This document shows, piece by piece, positions 60,900-64,000 of a DNA stretch of 64,000 nucleotides. The notes beneath the pieces were generated by a model. That model saw only the letters and a list, made by a program, of their open reading frames with translations. It searched no databases and was not told the DNA's origin. The DNA lies in assembly GCA_910577235.1 (NCBI GenBank), contig CAJTMX010000015.1, positions 1-64,000 on the forward strand, in the 5' to 3' direction. The stretch's first letter is position 1. The number at the start of each line of letters is the position of its first letter. A program made the position numbers and the translations under genes. The stretch comes from an uncultured Acetatifactor sp. Lineage in GTDB: Bacteria > Bacillota > Clostridia > Lachnospirales > Lachnospiraceae.

Positions 60900-62855
60900 A
60901 TTGTCCTGCATATTTCCCTCTATCCAGAATTCTTCTTTATCTCCCACAAAACCGGGGTCCTTGCAAAAGTCGTTATATATATCTCCAATCTCTGTTTCCG
61001 TCATCACGCTGTCGCAAAACACCAGGCCGGACACATATCCGCGGAAAGATTTCTGAAATGGATCGCCCCCCAGCAGAATCTGTTTACAGGCGGGCAACTG
61101 TGGTACATCTTCCGTCTCTCCGGCCAGCCGGCCGTTTAGATACAGGCGGCCCACACATGTAAAAGCATCGAAAGTCACGCACAGAAAACTCCATTTATTT
61201 TTCTGAATCATCCGAACTAAAATATCATGGAATTGAGCAACAAAATTGTCCTGGTGCACCCGATATACCGTGGAATGATCCGGCGAATAGGGCACCATGG
61301 ACATAAAACCGTTATTGTACCGGGCATACAATACGCTGCTCCAACCGTTTAACTCCAGAGGTTTGATCCACATACATATGGTATAGGAATCGCTGGCCAG
61401 CAGTTCCGGGGGCAACTCCAGCACATTTTGCCGTACGTCCCCGCCGTCAAACAACACGCCTCCCCAGTTGGCGCTGATCCCCTCCGTCAGATGTATCCCC
61501 TCGCCGAACGGAACGGCGCGAATAATGCCGTCCACAGCGGCATAATCCGTCCAGAAAGGAAATTCCGTCACACGCATTTCCGTACGCAGATTCAATTTCA
61601 CATACTCCAGAAATTCCTTCACATTCATGGGTTTTGAAAAATAGTCTCCACCCACGGCATTACAGCCGCACTCGATGAGATACATGATGTCTTCCCGGGA
61701 ACCAACGCCGTCAGCCACAATATCCATCTTAAGTTCCCGTCCCACAGCCATCAGTGTCTTCATGATCCTGCGGCCCTTGTGGCTGGAAAATGCATGCCGC
61801 ATATACTCTCTTTGGAATTTCAGCGTGTCGATGGGCAGCATATCCCAGTAGCGCAGGCTGCCGAAATCCAGTCCCACTCCCGTGAACGAAATATAGAAAC
61901 CGCACCTGTGCAACGCCTCTATATTGGCAAACATCTCCTCTTTGCCCCGCATGGAAAAAGCGGATTCTTCTATCTCCAGTTCCAGCTCTTCGGCCTTCAC
62001 CCCATAAGTACGCGTCAACTCTTCCAGCCAGGACAAAAGATTGCCGTTCATCAGCTGCAGACGCGAGATTCGCACCGCTACCCGGTCCGGCTTTTCCTTT
62101 TTTTCCCTAAAAACGCAGATATCCTGCAACACCCTTTCTATGACCCAGGCGTTAAGCTCTGCAGCGAAACCGTTTTTGATGAACAGCGGCAGGAATTCCT
62201 CCTGTCCCCTGCACCGGCCGTCCGGCATGTTCCATACCAGATATGCCTGCGCCATATGAAGTCTGGGGGTCTGAGCCATGACAATGGGCACATAGCGCAC
62301 CTCAAATTCCCTGTTCTCCAACGCCTGCTGCTGTCTCTTCTCCATCTCCAGCTCGCCCAACACCAGCTCCGCTATATCGTTAAACACCACATACCGGCCC
62401 TTGCCGTTGTCTTTGGCATGGTACATGGCCATATCGCTCTTAAGCAGCGTTTCCTCCAGCGTTTCCCCCACCTCTTCGTCATAGAGGATACCAATGCTCA
62501 TGGACACATTGGTCAGGATCTGCTCCGCGCCTTCTTTGTTTCGCACCCTCTCAATGATCTTTCCGGCGATCGCGCACAGTTCCTCCCGGCTGACCTCCCT
62601 TGGAAAGACCAGTACAAATTCGTCTCCGCCCATCCTCACCGCACGGGCCATGGGAGCACTCTTTTGAAGGATACCGGCTATATTTACTAACAGCGCGTCT
62701 CCTTGATTATGTCCGTAAATATCATTGACTATCTTGAAATTATCCACGTCCAAAAACATAAAATGAATCAGGCTGCCCAGATCAAGCTCCTGATAGTAAG
62801 TATACATTGCCTGGCGGGTCCACAATCCTGTCAGATAATCCTTCTCATACTTCAT
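60894..62855 (-). CDS. Diguanylate cyclase (GGDEF) with degenerate EAL and LamG-like domain
   Basis: A 653-residue, soluble protein without signal peptide. The GGDEF domain (about 1-165) has an intact RMGGDEFVLVF, so c-di-GMP synthesis is likely. An EAL-type domain (about 180-430) follows, but the ExL motif is replaced by QAYLVW, although LEIEESAF and FTGVGLDFGSLRYWDMLPIDTLKF are kept; it is probably catalytically dead and may bind c-di-GMP. The last 190 residues (ELPPELLASDSYTICMWIKPLE, WSFLCVTFD, GRLYLNGRLAGE) read as a concanavalin/LamG-like sandwich, here predicted inside the cell. AAAGGAGG precedes the ATG. Confidence 0.88.
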   Translation of the reverse strand: MKYEKDYLTGLWTRQAMYTYYQELDLGSLIHFMFLDVDNFKIVNDIYGHNQGDALLVNIAGILQKSAPMARAVRMGGDEFVLVFPREVSREELCAIAGKIIERVRNKEGAEQILTNVSMSIGILYDEEVGETLEETLLKSDMAMYHAKDNGKGRYVVFNDIAELVLGELEMEKRQQQALENREFEVRYVPIVMAQTPRLHMAQAYLVWNMPDGRCRGQEEFLPLFIKNGFAAELNAWVIERVLQDICVFREKKEKPDRVAVRISRLQLMNGNLLSWLEELTRTYGVKAEELELEIEESAFSMRGKEEMFANIEALHRCGFYISFTGVGLDFGSLRYWDMLPIDTLKFQREYMRHAFSSHKGRRIMKTLMAVGRELKMDIVADGVGSREDIMYLIECGCNAVGGDYFSKPMNVKEFLEYVKLNLRTEMRVTEFPFWTDYAAVDGIIRAVPFGEGIHLTEGISANWGGVLFDGGDVRQNVLELPPELLASDSYTICMWIKPLELNGWSSVLYARYNNGFMSMVPYSPDHSTVYRVHQDNFVAQFHDILVRMIQKNKWSFLCVTFDAFTCVGRLYLNGRLAGETEDVPQLPACKQILLGGDPFQKSFRGYVSGLVFCDSVMTETEIGDIYNDFCKDPGFVGDKEEFWIEGNMQDNK

Positions 62856-62917
62856 TCCGGTTTCCTCCTTTCCTCAAATTCTGGCTCTACTGTCAAGTAT
62901 ATCCATAATGCCGCCCT

Positions 62918-64000
62918 CTACAGCGCCTTGATCCGCTCCACTGCCTCCACCGTATTCTCATAGCTGCCAAAGGCTGTCAAGCGAAAATACGTCTCTCCGC
63001 TGGGGCCGAAACCCGAGCCCGGCGTGCCAACCACATTGGCGTTCTCCAGCAAAAAGTCAAAAAACTCCCAACTGCTCATACCCCGGGGCGCTTTCAGCCA
63101 GATATAGGGAGCGTTCACTCCGCCGGACACCGTGTATCCCGCATCTTTAAGCCCCTGATAAATATACGCGGCGTTTTTCATATAATATGCCACCTGCTGC
63201 CGCAGCTGTGCCTTTCCCTCGTCAGAGTACACTGCTTCCCCGGCGCGCTGCACAATATAAGGAGCGCCGTTGTACTTGGTGCCGTGGCGTCTTGCCCACA
63301 GGCCGTGCAGGCTCACTTCTCCTGCCTTCAGCTCTTTAGGGATTACGGTGAAACCCAGACGCAGGCCGGTGAAACCCGCGTTCTTGGAAAACGAGCGCAG
63401 CTCAATGGCACAGGTTCTTGCGCCACGGCACTCATAGATGCTGTGAGGTATATCCTCCTGAGATATATACGCCTCATAGGCCGCGTCATAGATGATGACG
63501 GCCCCCACTCTGTTGGCATAGTCCACCCATTCCTGCAACTGACTTCCGGTGATCGCGGAACCCGTGGGATTATTGGGAAAGCACAGGTAAATGATATCCG
63601 GCGTCTCCTTTGGCAGTTCGGGGACAAAGCCGTTCTCCTGGGTACAGGGCATATAGATCACATTGCTCCATATCTCCTTTTGCGGGTCATAAGTGCCGGT
63701 GCGCCCCGCCATCACATTGGTATCCACATACACGGGATAGACCGGGTCGCATACCGCGATCCGGTTATCCAGACTGAAAATCTCCTGGATATTGCCGGAA
63801 TCACATTTCGCTCCGTCGGAGATAAAAATCTCCTCCGCACTGATATCACAGCCCCTGGCCTTGTAATCGTTTTGGGCAATGGCATTTCTCAGGAACTCAT
63901 AGCCGAGATCCGGCGCATATCCCCGAAATGTTGCCGCGTCTCCCATCTCCTCCACCGCGCCGTGCAGCGCTTTGACAATGGCCGGTGCCAGAGGCTGTGT
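62918..64000 (-). CDS. dapL: LL-diaminopimelate aminotransferase, 5' end outside the window
   Basis: The frame is open to base 64000, giving about 360 residues of a usual 400-410. Motifs GDAATFRGYAPDLGYEFLRNAIA, ISDGAKCDSGNIQ, CFPNNPTGSAITG, IIYDAAYEAYI and RSFSKNAGFTGLRLGF (Schiff-base Lys) are those of DapL, which makes LL-diaminopimelate directly from tetrahydrodipicolinate for lysine and cell wall synthesis. This short route is common in Clostridia. The start codon lies beyond the window end. Confidence 0.93.
   Translation of the reverse strand, partial: TQPLAPAIVKALHGAVEEMGDAATFRGYAPDLGYEFLRNAIAQNDYKARGCDISAEEIFISDGAKCDSGNIQEIFSLDNRIAVCDPVYPVYVDTNVMAGRTGTYDPQKEIWSNVIYMPCTQENGFVPELPKETPDIIYLCFPNNPTGSAITGSQLQEWVDYANRVGAVIIYDAAYEAYISQEDIPHSIYECRGARTCAIELRSFSKNAGFTGLRLGFTVIPKELKAGEVSLHGLWARRHGTKYNGAPYIVQRAGEAVYSDEGKAQLRQQVAYYMKNAAYIYQGLKDAGYTVSGGVNAPYIWLKAPRGMSSWEFFDFLLENANVVGTPGSGFGPSGETYFRLTAFGSYENTVEAVERIKAL

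Noticed and set aside
1..64000. CRISPR array, prophage or rRNA operon
   Set aside because: No regularly spaced repeats, cas genes, phage structural genes or rRNA sequence were seen on either strand.

Overview
The window reads as chromosomal DNA of a low-to-mid-GC Firmicute, most likely a Clostridia/Lachnospiraceae-type gut anaerobe. Supporting points are AddAB instead of RecBCD, a TPP-riboswitch-controlled ThiT (ECF vitamin transport), an LL-diaminopimelate aminotransferase, strong AGGAGG ribosome binding sites on most genes, a tRNA gene without encoded CCA, a UPF0236/ISLre2 transposase remnant and ankyrin and AAA-ATPase/PD-(D/E)XK proteins typical of that group. This assignment is an inference from gene content; no 16S gene is present.

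Layout. 0-9.6 kb: a small membrane ORF, a PLP aminotransferase, a minus-strand operon (ECF sigma factor, membrane protein, ABC ATPase, ABC permease), an NAD-dependent epimerase, a domain-permuted GH3 beta-glucosidase and the TPP riboswitch-thiT unit. 9.6-19.9 kb: a small XRE regulator pair, addB-addA, exonuclease III and a DUF3592-type membrane protein. 19.9-24.4 kb: a visibly AT-rich minus-strand operon, the most notable part of the window. It encodes a SPASM radical SAM enzyme with a C-terminal PqqD-like domain, a 26-residue peptide absent from ordinary ORF lists, a second SPASM radical SAM enzyme, a free PqqD-like protein and a MATE exporter. Together these look like a complete RiPP (ribosomally made, post-translationally modified peptide) pathway acquired by transfer. 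25-33.7 kb: cell-envelope genes (CapA-type lipoprotein, NlpC/P60 SH3 hydrolase, solute-binding lipoprotein), an aldolase-family enzyme, tRNA-Val(CAC), a DUF308 protein and an XRE regulator with a dyad operator.

33.8-45 kb is an accessory stretch with broken genes and candidate defence or interaction proteins: a truncated membrane gene, a SIR2-TPR protein, an XRE gene split by an in-frame TAG, a GntR fragment, an F420 ligase-like gene, two ankyrin proteins, a decayed ISLre2 element and a AAA/PD-(D/E)XK protein. 45-64 kb: an SLC13-type permease, a chemoreceptor, a GNAT enzyme, a trifunctional RNA end-healing and sealing protein (kinase-phosphatase-Rnl1-like ligase), two half-size ABC exporters co-transcribed with an XRE-PurM fusion regulator, a zeta-like kinase behind a frameshifted gene, an HD hydrolase, a MerR-methyltransferase fusion behind a 19-bp-spacer promoter, an esterase, YbaK, a GGDEF-(degenerate EAL)-LamG protein and the 3' part of dapL, which runs off the window.

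All calls rest on reading the sequence and recalled family knowledge; no search was run.
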